Of a stretch of DNA of 64,000 nt, positions 1 to 8,411 are shown one piece after another. The notes beneath the pieces are model-generated. The model had not been told where the DNA came from. It ran no database searches and was given only the letters and a program-made list of their open reading frames with translations. Made by a program: the position numbers and the translations under genes. Origin of the DNA: Streptomyces aureus (GTDB lineage Bacteria > Actinomycetota > Actinomycetes > Streptomycetales > Streptomycetaceae); contig NZ_JNZD01000013.1 in assembly GCF_000725495.1 (NCBI RefSeq), forward strand, positions 434,001 to 498,000, given 5' to 3'. The number at the start of each line of letters is the position of its first letter. Positions within the stretch are counted from its first letter, which is position 1.

Positions 1-123
1 CGTGCAGCCCACCGCGTCCGCGTCCAGTCCGAGCTCCGCGGCGAGCGCCCGCAGCAGATGGTCGGCCTCGCGCGGGGGGCCCGTGTGACCGGTGTCGACG
101 CCGACGACGTACCGCCCGGTCAC
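1..123 (-). CDS. N-terminal part of an unidentified protein (runs off the left edge)
   Basis: Forty-one codons are visible, from a GTG start at 123 to the window edge, with no stop. The GTG overlaps the TGA of the upstream PHP-domain gene in a GTGA arrangement, so the two are probably translated in a coupled way. The peptide opens TGRYVVGVDTGHTGPPREAD and then looks helical. I do not recognise the family; the VGVDTG string resembles the first strand of some phosphate-binding folds, but that is too little to name a function. High third-position GC and the coupling argue that it is a real gene. Confidence 0.5.
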   Translation of the reverse strand, partial: MTGRYVVGVDTGHTGPPREADHLLRALAAELGLDADAVGCT

Positions 124-1868
124 GACGGCAGGACCCACACCGGGTTGGAGTAGAACCACAGGTCCTTCCACGGGTCGGCGTCGCCGAGGACGTCCACGGC
201 GGGACCCGCCGGGTCGACCGACGCGCCCCTGAGGCCGACGGCGGAGCGGTTGCCGTCGGTGCCGCGCAGCCGGACGTACACCGGGCGGTCGACGGCGCCG
301 AGGTCGTAGGTGAGCCGGACCGTGCCGGAGGACTTGTTCACCTCGTAGGACCTGGCGACGCGCGCGGTGGGCGCGGTGAACGTGTCCCGGTCGGAGACGG
401 GGCCCGTCACATCGCCCTGGATGACGTCGACCCGGGCCAGCTCGGGCACGAACCCGGCCCAGTTGGGTCCGCCGGCCAGTCCGAGGTCCACGGTCAGGGT
501 CACCCGGGTGCCCTTGCGCACGTGCAGGGCGCCGCCGAGGGTGGCCCAGCGGCCGCCGCCGGAGACCCGGGCGTCGAGACCGCTGATGAGCTGCCCGTGG
601 TCGACCCACACCCGGCCGGCGCGGATGCCGTCCATCACGGCGGCGTAGGAGAACCCGTCGGAGCCGACGTGGGTGCGGCTGTACTGGCCGGGCCAGTAGT
701 CGCCCTGGGTGGTGTCGATCTTCCCGCCGTAGACCGGGTCGGTGTGCCGGCCGTTGAGGTTGAAGTCGCTGTCCGGTCCGCCGCGCACCGCGGTGTCCGT
801 GTAGACCTGGTGGGAGTCGGAGTTGGCGGTGATCCACCAGGGCTTGCCCTCGGCGAGGAGGCTGTCCCACAGGCCGCCGACGGTGGCGGTCATCCAGTCG
901 AAGCCGCCCCAGGTCCGGTAGCTCTCCAGCGGGTAGCCGGCGAAGGAGTTGGCGCTCGGGCTGTTGTCGTACAGACCGCGGGCGACGCCCATGCCGTACG
1001 TCTTCTCGATGCCGCCGGCCTGGTGGCCGGGGGCGCCCTCGAAACCGACGGCGATCTGATGGGACGCGGGGGTCGCGTCGCGCCAGGCGCGGATCTCGTG
1101 CGGGGAGTCGAGACCCTTGCGGGCGGGGTGGTTGGCCAGCATCAGGATGTCCTTGACGCGGCGCCGCTGGACCTGCTCGGCGAGGAAGTTGAGGCCCGCG
1201 ACGGCCAGCGCCTCGTTGGCGGGCGTCGAGTCGCCGGCACCCTTGACGCTGCCGTCGTAGTCCGTCTCGAACTGCTTGAGGACGGCGACCTCGTTGCGGC
1301 CGGGGTGGACGAAGACCGTGCCGTGCTCGGCGGCCGGGATGTTCCATTCGAGGCCCTGGAAGACGAGGGTGTCCTCGTGGATGTCCCGGGCCTCCTGGAT
1401 GTCCGGGTTGACCTTGTCCACACCGATCTTGGCGTGGGTCTCGCTGCCGTGGTCGGTGATGACCATCCAGTCCAGGCCGTGCGCGGCGCCTTGGCGGACC
1501 TGGTCGCGGACGCGGTACTTGCCGTCGCTGCTGTACTGGGTGTGGATGTGGTGGTCGCCGGCGAGCCAGAGGAAGCCGTTCTTTCTCCGGCCGCCCGTGG
1601 AGGCCGCCGCGGGTGCGGCGGCCGCGGGGGTGGCGGCCGCGGGGGTGGCGGCCGCGGGGGTGGCGGCCCCCGGCGCGAGGACGCCGCCGGCGGCGAGACC
1701 GGCGCCGAGCAGTCCGGCGCGGCGCAGCAGCGAGCGGCGCGACTGCTGCTCGGGGGTCAGGGCCTCGTCGGGCACCGAGGTGTCGAAGGCGGCGGGCAGC
1801 GTGGTGCCCGCGTCGCCGTGATGGTGGTGATGGTGATGCCCGTGCTCGTGTCCGTGCGTGTGCCCCAT
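120..1868 (-). CDS. Tat-exported PHP-domain (CehA/McbA-like) metallohydrolase with His-rich N-terminus
   Basis: A 582-residue protein. I start it at ATG 1868 because AGGAGG lies six bases upstream; an in-frame ATG at 1910 has no ribosome site. Order of parts: a poly-His stretch at residues 2-18 with seven consecutive His; a twin-arginine signal RRSLLRR at 44-50 with a hydrophobic segment to about 65; an Ala/Pro/Thr linker built from ATPAA units (about 69-88); then a PHP fold opening with GDHHIHTQYSSDG at about 104. That HxH...SDG start and the later TDHG are metal-binding PHP motifs. CehA/McbA relatives cleave phosphoesters or carbamates, but the substrate here cannot be read. Export by Tat fits folding around metal in the cytoplasm. 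The poly-His before a Tat motif is unusual. Confidence 0.85.
   Translation of the reverse strand: MGHTHGHEHGHHHHHHHGDAGTTLPAAFDTSVPDEALTPEQQSRRSLLRRAGLLGAGLAAGGVLAPGAATPAAATPAAATPAAAAPAAASTGGRRKNGFLWLAGDHHIHTQYSSDGKYRVRDQVRQGAAHGLDWMVITDHGSETHAKIGVDKVNPDIQEARDIHEDTLVFQGLEWNIPAAEHGTVFVHPGRNEVAVLKQFETDYDGSVKGAGDSTPANEALAVAGLNFLAEQVQRRRVKDILMLANHPARKGLDSPHEIRAWRDATPASHQIAVGFEGAPGHQAGGIEKTYGMGVARGLYDNSPSANSFAGYPLESYRTWGGFDWMTATVGGLWDSLLAEGKPWWITANSDSHQVYTDTAVRGGPDSDFNLNGRHTDPVYGGKIDTTQGDYWPGQYSRTHVGSDGFSYAAVMDGIRAGRVWVDHGQLISGLDARVSGGGRWATLGGALHVRKGTRVTLTVDLGLAGGPNWAGFVPELARVDVIQGDVTGPVSDRDTFTAPTARVARSYEVNKSSGTVRLTYDLGAVDRPVYVRLRGTDGNRSAVGLRGASVDPAGPAVDVLGDADPWKDLWFYSNPVWVLPS
1618..1668. repeat. 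15-bp tandem repeat encoding the ATPAA linker
   Basis: Three exact copies of GCGGCCGCGGGGGTG (1618-1632, 1633-1647, 1648-1662) followed by a partial copy. The repeat is in frame with the PHP protein and encodes the five-residue linker units after its Tat signal, so copy number can change without a frameshift. Confidence 0.9.
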
Positions 1869-2116
1869 GACCGCCTCCTGAGTCCAGCCCCGCCCCTGCG
1901 GGCGCGTCATGAGGAGATTCGGGGCGGAGCATGAACGGCGGGCGGCTCCCTCGTGTTCGCGGGACGACCTGAATCGGTCAACTGGCTTTATCCATGGGCC
2001 TGTTGCCGCATCCCCTGTCCGTTGCGCCGGGAATGCGGCGGGCCCGGTGCCATCGGTGGCTAGGCTTCTGCCTCGGTTCCCCAGGAAAAGTGGCGTGGCG
2101 GAAAAGGGTGGTCCTC

Positions 2117-2731
2117 ATGGCTCGTGCCGGACTCACGACCGAGCGGGTCGTGCTGGCGGCGGCCGATCTCGCGGACGAGATCGGCTTCGAGAACGTGACC
2201 GTGGCCGCCCTGGCCCGGCGGTTCGGGGTGAAGGACGCGAGCATGTACGCGCATGTGCGCAGCGTCCGGGAGCTGCGCGAGCGCGTCGCGCTGCTCGCGT
2301 CCGGCGAGATGATCGACAGGATCGCCACCGCCGTGGCCGGACGAGCCGGGAAGGACGCGCTGGTCGCCTTCGCCGACGCCTACCGGGCCTACGCCCTGGA
2401 GCGGCCCGGCCGCTACCGGGCCACCCACACCCAGCCCGACCCGGCCCTGGTCGCCGAGCGGCCGGAGTACCGCCGCACGGCCGAGGTCACCGCCGAGGTC
2501 ACCACGGGCATGCTCCGCGCCTACGGACTGACCGAGCCCGACCTGACCGACGCCGTCCGCCTGCTGCGCAGCACCTTCCACGGCTACTGCACCCTGGAGG
2601 CCATCGGCGGTTTCGGCGCCCCCCGCCCCGTGGAAACGTCCTGGCGCCACGCCCTGGACGCCCTGCACGTGACCCTGGAGAACTGGCCACACACCGAGGC
2701 CGGGACGCCCGGTCCGGTTCCCGCTCCCTGA
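2117..2731 (+). CDS. TetR/AcrR family transcriptional regulator
   Basis: A 204-residue repressor-type regulator. The ATG at 2117 is chosen because AAGGGTGG sits about seven bases before it. The N-terminal helix-turn-helix covers roughly residues 7-50 ([20 protein letters not shown] then SMYAHVRSV). The C-terminal ligand domain ends in the FHGYCTLEAIGGFG pattern typical of the WHG (TetR_C_33) subgroup. It is transcribed away from the PHP gene, with about 250 bp of shared upstream DNA, so that gene or itself is the simplest target, though I could not pick out a clear inverted-repeat operator. The ligand is unknown. Confidence 0.85.
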   Translation: MARAGLTTERVVLAAADLADEIGFENVTVAALARRFGVKDASMYAHVRSVRELRERVALLASGEMIDRIATAVAGRAGKDALVAFADAYRAYALERPGRYRATHTQPDPALVAERPEYRRTAEVTAEVTTGMLRAYGLTEPDLTDAVRLLRSTFHGYCTLEAIGGFGAPRPVETSWRHALDALHVTLENWPHTEAGTPGPVPAP

Positions 2732-2770
2732 CCGGCTCGGGACTCCGGCGGTCCGGCCGCCGGCCGGGTC

Positions 2771-3373
2771 TCAGAGAAGGTCCCGCCAGAACGGGACCGT
2801 GGCCCTCGGGTCCCAGCTCGCGTCGGTGTGGCCGTGCCCGTTGCCGAACTCCTGGTGCAGGTAGTCGTCGAGGTCCAGGCCGTAGTAGATGATGTCGGTC
2901 TGCCACACCGAGAGGACCGGGTGTCCCGACGTCCCCCGGCCGGCGGGCAGATACCGGTGGCTGTAGACCGGTACGAGCGCCGGGACGTCCCGCAGGCACA
3001 GCCGTGCCCGCTCCAGGGCGGCCTCGGCGGCGGCCGGGCGTTCCCCCCATGCCTCGTACCAGAAGTCGTTGCTCTCCACGTCGAAGAGGACGCCCTCGAC
3101 CGGCCATTCGAGCCGCTGCCGCAGTTCGGCCGGATCCCCGCCGCGCCACTCGGGCCACGGCCTCTCCCACATCTGCCCTTGGCGGGGCGTGCCGTTCACG
3201 GGAACGCCCGCGGCGAGGAACGCGCGGTGGTCGTCCCCGAACTCGAAGCCGTAGGCGTCCTCGATCTCCGCAAACTCGGTGTCCGTCAGACCCGGTTCGA
3301 TCGCGAACCGGCCCGATGCCGCCAGACGCCGTGCCGCCGCCGCACCCAGGCGCGTCCCCTCTTCACCGATCAC
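2771..3373 (-). CDS. SMI1/KNR4-like protein
   Basis: A 200-residue soluble protein with no signal or membrane segment. The N-terminal half has the SMI1/KNR4 pattern: LTDTEFAEIEDAYGFEFGDD followed by HRAFLAAGVPV. The C-terminal half is rich in aromatic residues (NDFWYEAWG, IIYYGLDLDDYLHQEF). In bacteria this superfamily is often a toxin-immunity fold, but Streptomyces carry many solitary copies; no toxin gene lies beside it, so its role is open. The GTG at 3373 follows a TAGCCT box by six bases with no Shine-Dalgarno, so the gene is probably leaderless. It converges with the TetR gene. Confidence 0.7.
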   Translation of the reverse strand: MIGEEGTRLGAAAARRLAASGRFAIEPGLTDTEFAEIEDAYGFEFGDDHRAFLAAGVPVNGTPRQGQMWERPWPEWRGGDPAELRQRLEWPVEGVLFDVESNDFWYEAWGERPAAAEAALERARLCLRDVPALVPVYSHRYLPAGRGTSGHPVLSVWQTDIIYYGLDLDDYLHQEFGNGHGHTDASWDPRATVPFWRDLL

Positions 3374-3385
3374 CGGCGCAGGCTA
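3374..3385 (-). promoter_or_regulatory. Leaderless -10 box of the SMI1-like gene
   Basis: TAGCCT on the minus strand (3385-3380), six bases, then GTG. This spacing puts transcription start on the start codon. Confidence 0.55.
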
Positions 3386-3446
3386 GCGCCGGCGAGGTCA
3401 CGCCGCCACATGGTTTTGCCGGTGCTCGCACCCCGGGCCGGGCCGG

Positions 3447-4196
3447 TCAGAGCAGCCCCAGATCCCCCAGTTCCTTGTGCAGGTCCGCGCGGGGGTTGGG
3501 TGGGGTCGGGTCCGGGGTCAGGGGGGCGGGGAGGGTTGTGCCGGGGGTGGGGTGGGGACCGGACGGTCGGCGGGGGTGGCGGTCGCGGAAGATCCAGGCG
3601 CCGGCCAGGCCGCCGATCAGTCCGCCGAGGTGGCCGAGCCAGCTCACCCCGGGCGTCCCGGGGACGGCGACGGTGAGCATGTAGGCGAAGGACGCCGCCA
3701 TGACGACACCGATGAGGGTGTCGATCAGGTGCCGGTCGAAGACGCCCCGGACCACGACGTAGCCGAAGTAGCCGAAGATCAGACCGCTCGCGCCCACCGT
3801 CTCCACGTCACCGCGTTCGAAGAACCACACCACGAGTCCGCTGGTCACCGCCACCAGCAGGCTCAGCCCGAGGAAGCGGGTCACGCCCCGGTAGGCGGCG
3901 AGGAAGCCGAAGACGAACAGCGGGCCCGAGTTGCTCTCGATGTGGGCCCAGCTCCAGTGCAGGAAGGGCGCGCTGATGATGTCGGGCAGGGTGGCGATGT
4001 CGCCGGACACCACCCCGTACTCCCGTGAGAAGGCGTAGTGGTCGGCGAAGTTGGCGAGTTGCACCAGCCAGACCACCGCCAGGAACCCGAACATCACGAA
4101 GAACGCCTTCCGCGCCTCCGCGATCATCTGCTCCGCGTCGGCCGGACCGATCCCGGCTCCGCCGCCCCAGCCCCCGCCCCTGCCCGGACCACTCAT
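3447..4196 (-). CDS. Rhomboid family intramembrane serine protease
   Basis: A 249-residue membrane protease. ATG 4196 has GAGGGGCAG upstream; an earlier in-frame start at 4292 would overlap the upstream gene. Rhomboid signatures: the HWSWAHIESN motif at 80-89, the catalytic serine in GASG (Ser137), and the partner histidine in the last core helix (GHLGG, His189). Several hydrophobic segments lie between about 33 and 195. The N-terminus is Gly-rich and the last 45 residues form a Pro-rich cytoplasmic tail ending KELGDLGLL. It would cut transmembrane segments of client proteins; clients are unknown. It follows the DUF2264 gene by 43 bp on the same strand. Confidence 0.85.
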   Translation of the reverse strand: MSGPGRGGGWGGGAGIGPADAEQMIAEARKAFFVMFGFLAVVWLVQLANFADHYAFSREYGVVSGDIATLPDIISAPFLHWSWAHIESNSGPLFVFGFLAAYRGVTRFLGLSLLVAVTSGLVVWFFERGDVETVGASGLIFGYFGYVVVRGVFDRHLIDTLIGVVMAASFAYMLTVAVPGTPGVSWLGHLGGLIGGLAGAWIFRDRHPRRPSGPHPTPGTTLPAPLTPDPTPPNPRADLHKELGDLGLL

Positions 4197-4239
4197 GACC
4201 TGCCCCTCCCCGGCGGATGCGTCTCCGCCCCCACGCACT

Positions 4240-5973
4240 CTAGGGAATGCCCGTGACATCGTCCCCGGCCAGGGGGACGATCCCGTCGGCACCGAGGCGG
4301 AAGCGGACCGTCCCTCCCCCGGTCCAGGTCACCGTCACCTCGTACGTCCCCGGCGGTGCCCCCTCGGAAGCGTCCGCCTGGACGGACACCAGGTCCGTGA
4401 GCGGGTCGGGATCGGGGTCGGCGGTGAGGCGGGCGAGGGCGACGAACAGGGAGGCGCCGTCCCCCGTGACGCCCTCCCCCGCTCCCGACAGGCCGTGCGC
4501 GGGCAGGAGTTCGGCCCGGACCTCGTCGCCCGCGGCCCAGCCGGTGATCCGGACCGGCGTCCCGGGTACGGCCCCCGAGACCAGGTGGGCCCGCACCTCC
4601 ACGGCACCTCGGGCTGCCACCAGGGAGATCACCGAGACGCCCTCCGTGACCGTGTGCCGGGACGCCGCCCAGCCCTCCCCGACCCCCAGCGGCACGATCC
4701 CGGTCCGGCTCGCGTCGCCGCCGACGATCACGCTGTTGTCGTACGACGGTGAGGGCGCCGTCGCGGTCGAGTAGGCGAGCCGTGTGTAGAACGGGTCGTA
4801 GCGGACGTCCTCGCTGCCGTGGTTGTGCAGCCGGACCAGACCGTCCGAACGGGTCGACTGCAGAAGCCAGTTGGGCGGGCCGACCGGGGTGACCGCGTCG
4901 GCGCGTTCCGCCGGGCCCGGCTCCTCCGCCGCCGTCCAGACCTCGTGCTCCGGCGGCAGCAGCAGCGCGACGAACGCCTTGCTCGCCCAGTACGGCGAGG
5001 CGGGGCCGGAGTAGTGCTGCACGTACGCCTCGTCGGGGCCGTGCCAGCCGAGGGTGAGCAGCCCGTCTCCGTCCACCGCGCCCCGGTCGAGGAAGTGGCG
5101 CAGGGCGCCCGAGGCGAGCCGGCGGGTCTCGCCCGGCGACAGCGGACTTCTGCCGGTGAGCGCGCCGAGCCACAGCGGCGCGGTGGCCGCGAAGCGGTAG
5201 GTGAGCGAGCGGCCCTGGCGCAGCGGCGCCCCGTCACCCCCGAACAGCCGGGCGTGGTCGCCGAGATGGGCCTCCAGCCGGCCGCCGTAGAGGTCGAGGA
5301 GCCGCGCGTCGTCCGCCAGCCACGCGTGCAGCACCGGATAGAGGTGCATCGCCCAGCCGTTGTAGTAGTCGAACTTGCGCCCGTCGCCGTCGGTGTACCA
5401 GCCGTCGCCGCGGTACCACTGCTCGATGCGTTCCAGACCCCGGTCGACCGCGGCGCGCGAGGCGTCGGGCTCCCAGCCGATCTCCTCGAGGAACCCGCCG
5501 ACCGTCACCGGGAACAACTCCCAGTTGCAGGCCCAGGGTTCGGCCGTCAGCGCGTCACCGAGCCAGGCGGCCGCCCGCTGCTTCACCCCGTCGTCGAGGC
5601 GGTCCCACAGCAGCGGCCGGGTGAGCCGCAGCGCGAGCGCGACCGACGCCGCCTCGACGAGGGGCTGGCCGCGGTCCTCGACGCGCGGCCAGATCCCGGC
5701 CGTTCCGGCGGCCAGGCCCCGCGCGTACCGCTCCAGGACCTTCTCGTCGCGGCGGAAACCGGCCAGCAGCAGCGTCCGGGCGTAGCCCTCCAGACCGTCG
5801 GAGAGCCGGCCGGCGCTGCCGGTGTGTCCACCGGGGAGGTGGTAGAGGGCCTGGTCCTCGGTGGCGTGGGGGGCGACCGCGGCGAGCAGGGAGTCGGCGA
5901 CCGCCTCCCAATGGGCGCGGGTGAAGCCGGTGTACGGGCTGAGAGAGCGGTCCTCGGCGGGTTCGACGGGCAT
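4240..5973 (-). CDS. DUF2264 domain protein, probable glycan-degrading enzyme
   Basis: A 577-residue protein without an obvious signal peptide. It begins SPYTGFTRAHWEAVADSLL, the standard opening of DUF2264, and the first 370 residues are helix-rich with conserved aromatic clusters (NGWAMHLYPVLHAW, HYSGPASPYWASKAF), as in an (alpha/alpha)6 hydrolase fold. The last 200 residues look like beta-sandwich. From memory, DUF2264 members have been placed among glycoside hydrolases (GH154, uronic-acid-active), which would suit the GH43 and acetylesterase remnants just upstream. That substrate assignment is inference. It is 100 bp downstream of the acetylesterase stub, on the same strand but behind a strong hairpin. 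Confidence 0.75.
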   Translation of the reverse strand: MPVEPAEDRSLSPYTGFTRAHWEAVADSLLAAVAPHATEDQALYHLPGGHTGSAGRLSDGLEGYARTLLLAGFRRDEKVLERYARGLAAGTAGIWPRVEDRGQPLVEAASVALALRLTRPLLWDRLDDGVKQRAAAWLGDALTAEPWACNWELFPVTVGGFLEEIGWEPDASRAAVDRGLERIEQWYRGDGWYTDGDGRKFDYYNGWAMHLYPVLHAWLADDARLLDLYGGRLEAHLGDHARLFGGDGAPLRQGRSLTYRFAATAPLWLGALTGRSPLSPGETRRLASGALRHFLDRGAVDGDGLLTLGWHGPDEAYVQHYSGPASPYWASKAFVALLLPPEHEVWTAAEEPGPAERADAVTPVGPPNWLLQSTRSDGLVRLHNHGSEDVRYDPFYTRLAYSTATAPSPSYDNSVIVGGDASRTGIVPLGVGEGWAASRHTVTEGVSVISLVAARGAVEVRAHLVSGAVPGTPVRITGWAAGDEVRAELLPAHGLSGAGEGVTGDGASLFVALARLTADPDPDPLTDLVSVQADASEGAPPGTYEVTVTWTGGGTVRFRLGADGIVPLAGDDVTGIP

Positions 5974-6037
5974 CAGGTCTGCTTCCTGTCCGGGCGGGGT
6001 CCGGCGTCCGGGGGTCCGGCGGATGGCCGGGCCGGTA

Positions 6038-6073
6038 CCTGGGGCGCCCCGGTTCCGGTCGGGACGCCCCAGG
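6038..6073 (-). terminator. Hairpin terminator after the acetylesterase remnant
   Basis: Arms CCTGGGGCG (6038-6046) and CGCCCCAGG (6065-6073) pair perfectly; further C/G pairing is possible in the loop. It starts two bases after the stop codon of the remnant, which suggests it is the original terminator of that gene. No U-run, as is common in Streptomyces. Confidence 0.6.
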
Positions 6074-6075
6074 GG

Positions 6076-6246
6076 TCATCCCACCCTCACCCGGTCCTCC
6101 GGCACCAGCCCCAGGGCGAGGAGTTCGTCGCGGACCAGGGCCGCGTAGACCGTGGCGCCGTGCACCGAGGTGTGGGTGTTGTCCCGTTTCTCGTCGTAGA
6201 GGTAGATCGCCTTCGAGCCCTCGACGCCGAGGGACTCCAGGTTCAG
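6076..6246 (-). pseudogene. 3' remnant of a rhamnogalacturonan acetylesterase (SGNH hydrolase)
   Basis: About 56 codons encode an SGNH-hydrolase C-terminus: GVEGSKAIYLYDEKRDNTH then TSVHGATVYAALVRDELLAL and a normal stop. D-x-x-HTS-x-x-G-A is the catalytic Asp/His block of rhamnogalacturonan acetylesterases (normally about 230-260 residues). Nothing upstream in this frame belongs to the family; instead it runs straight into the last codons of the GH43-ricin gene, whose TGA (6245-6243) lies at the junction. The simplest reading is a deletion that removed the 5' four-fifths of the esterase and the intergenic region. No start codon or ribosome site serves the stub. An assembly join could give the same picture. 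Confidence 0.65.
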
Positions 6247-7709
6247 GTCCCGCGCGTCCACTGCTGGTTGGCGCCTCCGTTGCAGGTGTACGTGATGAGT
6301 GCCGCGGAGTCCGCGGCGGACGCCCCGGACACGTCCAGGCACTCACCGGTGGCCCGCGCCCTGAGCAGCGTGTAACCGCCGGAGGACGTCACCGACCACT
6401 GCTGGGAGACGGCGCCGGAGCAGTCCTCCTGGGTGACGTCGGTGGCGTTCTCGGTCAGGCACAGGGAGCTGCCCCGGCCCGTCAACTGGTAGTAGCCGCC
6501 GAGGGACTTGAACCAGAACTTCTGGTTCGCCCCGCCGTTGCAGGTGTACTGGGTGAGCGCGGCCCCCTGCCAGAGCGACTGGCCGGGGACGTCCGCGCAC
6601 TTGCCGGAGTGACGGGCCGTCAGGGTCTCGTAGGCGGCGCTCGTCGCGCCGATGGTCCCGGCGGCCGCGTCGACCGTGATCTCCGGGGACCAGGACAGGG
6701 ACATGGTGGTGGCGGTGGGGAAGGCGACCGGCAGCCAGACGTACCGGGAGTCGTCGACCGTGCCGCCGAACGCGTCGCCCCAGCGGTCGCCCATGTACAG
6801 GTAGGAGGTGCCCGAAGCCCCCTGCACGGGAAGGACGTACGCGGTCTGCGAGCCGTACGCGGTGGAGTCGCCGACGTTCGTCATCGCGGTCCAGGGGCCG
6901 GCGAGCGAGGTGGCGGTGGCGTACTGCTGTTGGTTGGGACTCCAGCCGGTGGCGGCCGAGGTCAGCATGAAGTAGACGCCGCCCCGCCGGAACAGCGCCG
7001 GGGCCTCGCGGTGCCCGCCGTGCCAGGGGTCGGCGACCAGCGCCGCGACACCGGTGTAGTCGGCGGTGAGCCGGTAGATCTGGAGGTCGTAGTTCTCCCG
7101 GGCGGCGGACACCAGGTAGCCGGTTCCGTCGGTGTCGACGAAGGTCGTGAGGTCGCGGGACATGTACTGGCCGAGCGGCCGGAAGCTGCCCCGGTAGGTG
7201 TAGTCGCCGTCCACGGTGTCCGAGACGGCGACGGCGGCCCGCGCCTCGCTGTAGTCGACGCCGTTCTCCTTGTGCATCCACATGACGAACGTGCCGGTGG
7301 ATGCGTTGTACATGACCTTGGGCCGCTCGATGTAGGCCGTGCCCAGTTCGGCGGCGCTCGCCCGGGTCAGGACGTGGTTGCGGAACTCCCAGGACTTCAG
7401 GTCGGTGGAACGATAGGCGTCGACGTACTCGAAGGTGTTGTCGGCGTTGCGGTCCTCGCCGAACCAATAGTAGTAGCCGCCCACTTTGATGACCCCGCCG
7501 CCGTGCGCGTGCACGGCGGCCCCCGAAGTGTCCTTGAACTGGGTCCCGTTGACGATGGTCTGGGCCGCCGCCCGCGCGGGCAGGGCGGCGAGGAGTCCTC
7601 CGGCGAACGTCAGGACGAGGGCGAGGAGCAGGGCGCCCGTACGTCCCGCCGGGCGCCGGCCCGAGGAGACGGCGCGCGGGGCGGGGATGGTGCGGCTCAT
7701 GCGGCTCAT
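6243..7709 (-). CDS. Secreted GH43-type glycoside hydrolase with C-terminal ricin-type carbohydrate-binding domain
   Basis: A 488-residue extracellular enzyme. ATG 7709 is chosen because a second MSR repeat and a Sec signal (hydrophobic 27-43, cleavage near LPARAAA) follow directly; longer versions add a non-signal-like Arg-rich leader. Residues about 50-355 form a five-bladed propeller of the GH43 type (GGVIKVGGYYYWFGEDRN, then STDLKSWEF and a YMGDRWGD segment). Residues about 360-488 are a ricin B-type trefoil with QxW-like repeats (NQKFWF, SQQWSV, NQQWTR). Arabinan or galactan side chains are plausible substrates. The protein ends abruptly at QQWTRGT, at the junction with the acetylesterase remnant; the final trefoil repeat is just complete. 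Confidence 0.8.
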   Translation of the reverse strand: MSRMSRTIPAPRAVSSGRRPAGRTGALLLALVLTFAGGLLAALPARAAAQTIVNGTQFKDTSGAAVHAHGGGVIKVGGYYYWFGEDRNADNTFEYVDAYRSTDLKSWEFRNHVLTRASAAELGTAYIERPKVMYNASTGTFVMWMHKENGVDYSEARAAVAVSDTVDGDYTYRGSFRPLGQYMSRDLTTFVDTDGTGYLVSAARENYDLQIYRLTADYTGVAALVADPWHGGHREAPALFRRGGVYFMLTSAATGWSPNQQQYATATSLAGPWTAMTNVGDSTAYGSQTAYVLPVQGASGTSYLYMGDRWGDAFGGTVDDSRYVWLPVAFPTATTMSLSWSPEITVDAAAGTIGATSAAYETLTARHSGKCADVPGQSLWQGAALTQYTCNGGANQKFWFKSLGGYYQLTGRGSSLCLTENATDVTQEDCSGAVSQQWSVTSSGGYTLLRARATGECLDVSGASAADSAALITYTCNGGANQQWTRGT

Positions 7710-7769
7710 ACGGTGACCGTCCGTCCGGTAGGCCGAACAACCTCTGCGACGACATGCCTTGCCGCCGAA

Positions 7770-7798
7770 AAAGTAAGCGCGTTCTACGTCCGGGTCAA
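7770..7798 (-). promoter_or_regulatory. Promoter of the GH43 gene
   Basis: Minus strand: -35 TTGACC (7798-7793), 17-bp spacer, -10 TACTTT (7775-7770). This predicts a start near 7763 and a 5' leader of about 55 bases. It is one of the few good housekeeping-type -35/-10 pairs in the window. Confidence 0.6.
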
Positions 7799-7863
7799 CG
7801 GAGTGGACGGGGCCGGTCCGCCTCCATCCGCCCCTGTCCCGCCTCCGTCGCACCTCGACTCCG

Positions 7864-8352
7864 TCAGGCGTCGTCGCGCAGGGCCGTCTCGATCCGGCCC
7901 AGGGCGGCGGTCAGGCGGCCGTAGTCGTCGGTGGTCAGCGGGGCGACGAAGTACCGCTCGACCAGGCGGGCGTGGACGGCGGCGGCACGCAGGAACACCT
8001 CGCCTCCGTGGGGGGTCGTCTCCACCAGGGTGACCCTGCGGTCCGCGGGTGAGGGGATCCGGCGGACCAGGCCCGCCTCCTCCATGCGGTCCAGCAGTCG
8101 GGTGGTCCCGCTGCTGGTCAGCGTGAGGTCGTCGGCGAGATGCCGCTGGGAGACCTCCTCGCCCGGCCGGCGGCAGAGCCGTATCAGGACCTCGAGCATG
8201 GTGTGGCTGATCCCGCACTCCTGCCGCAGCTCGCCGTCGATGCGCTGTTCCAGGCGGGTGGCGGACTTGATCAGCAGGCCGAAGTCCCGGACGAGCCGGC
8301 TGTTGGCGGCCCGGGCGGCGACTTCCTCGCCGGGCTGAGGGGTGGTGTTCAT
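7864..8352 (-). CDS. MarR family transcriptional regulator
   Basis: A 162-residue winged-helix regulator. The core reads LIKSATRLEQRIDGELRQEC then MLEVLIRLCRRPGEEVSQRH, the recognition region LADDLTLTSSGTTRLLDRME, and the wing RIPSPADRRVTLVETT. ATG 8352 gives the normal MarR length; TAAGCT lies eight bases upstream and there is no ribosome site, so it may be leaderless. It is transcribed away from a PLP-dependent decarboxylase gene across a 139-bp interval containing a strong palindrome. MarR proteins typically repress themselves and such a divergent neighbour, so regulation of the decarboxylase is the natural inference. The inducer is unknown. Confidence 0.85.
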   Translation of the reverse strand: MNTTPQPGEEVAARAANSRLVRDFGLLIKSATRLEQRIDGELRQECGISHTMLEVLIRLCRRPGEEVSQRHLADDLTLTSSGTTRLLDRMEEAGLVRRIPSPADRRVTLVETTPHGGEVFLRAAAVHARLVERYFVAPLTTDDYGRLTAALGRIETALRDDA

Positions 8353-8411
8353 CGCCGCCGAGCTTACTGCCGACGCACCAAGTGACTCCTCAATCACCAA
8401 CCAGTCAGTCA

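Noticed and set aside
522..1934. A long plus-strand frame opposite the PHP gene
   Set aside because: Val/Gly/Ala-rich shadow of a gene whose motifs are clear on the minus strand.
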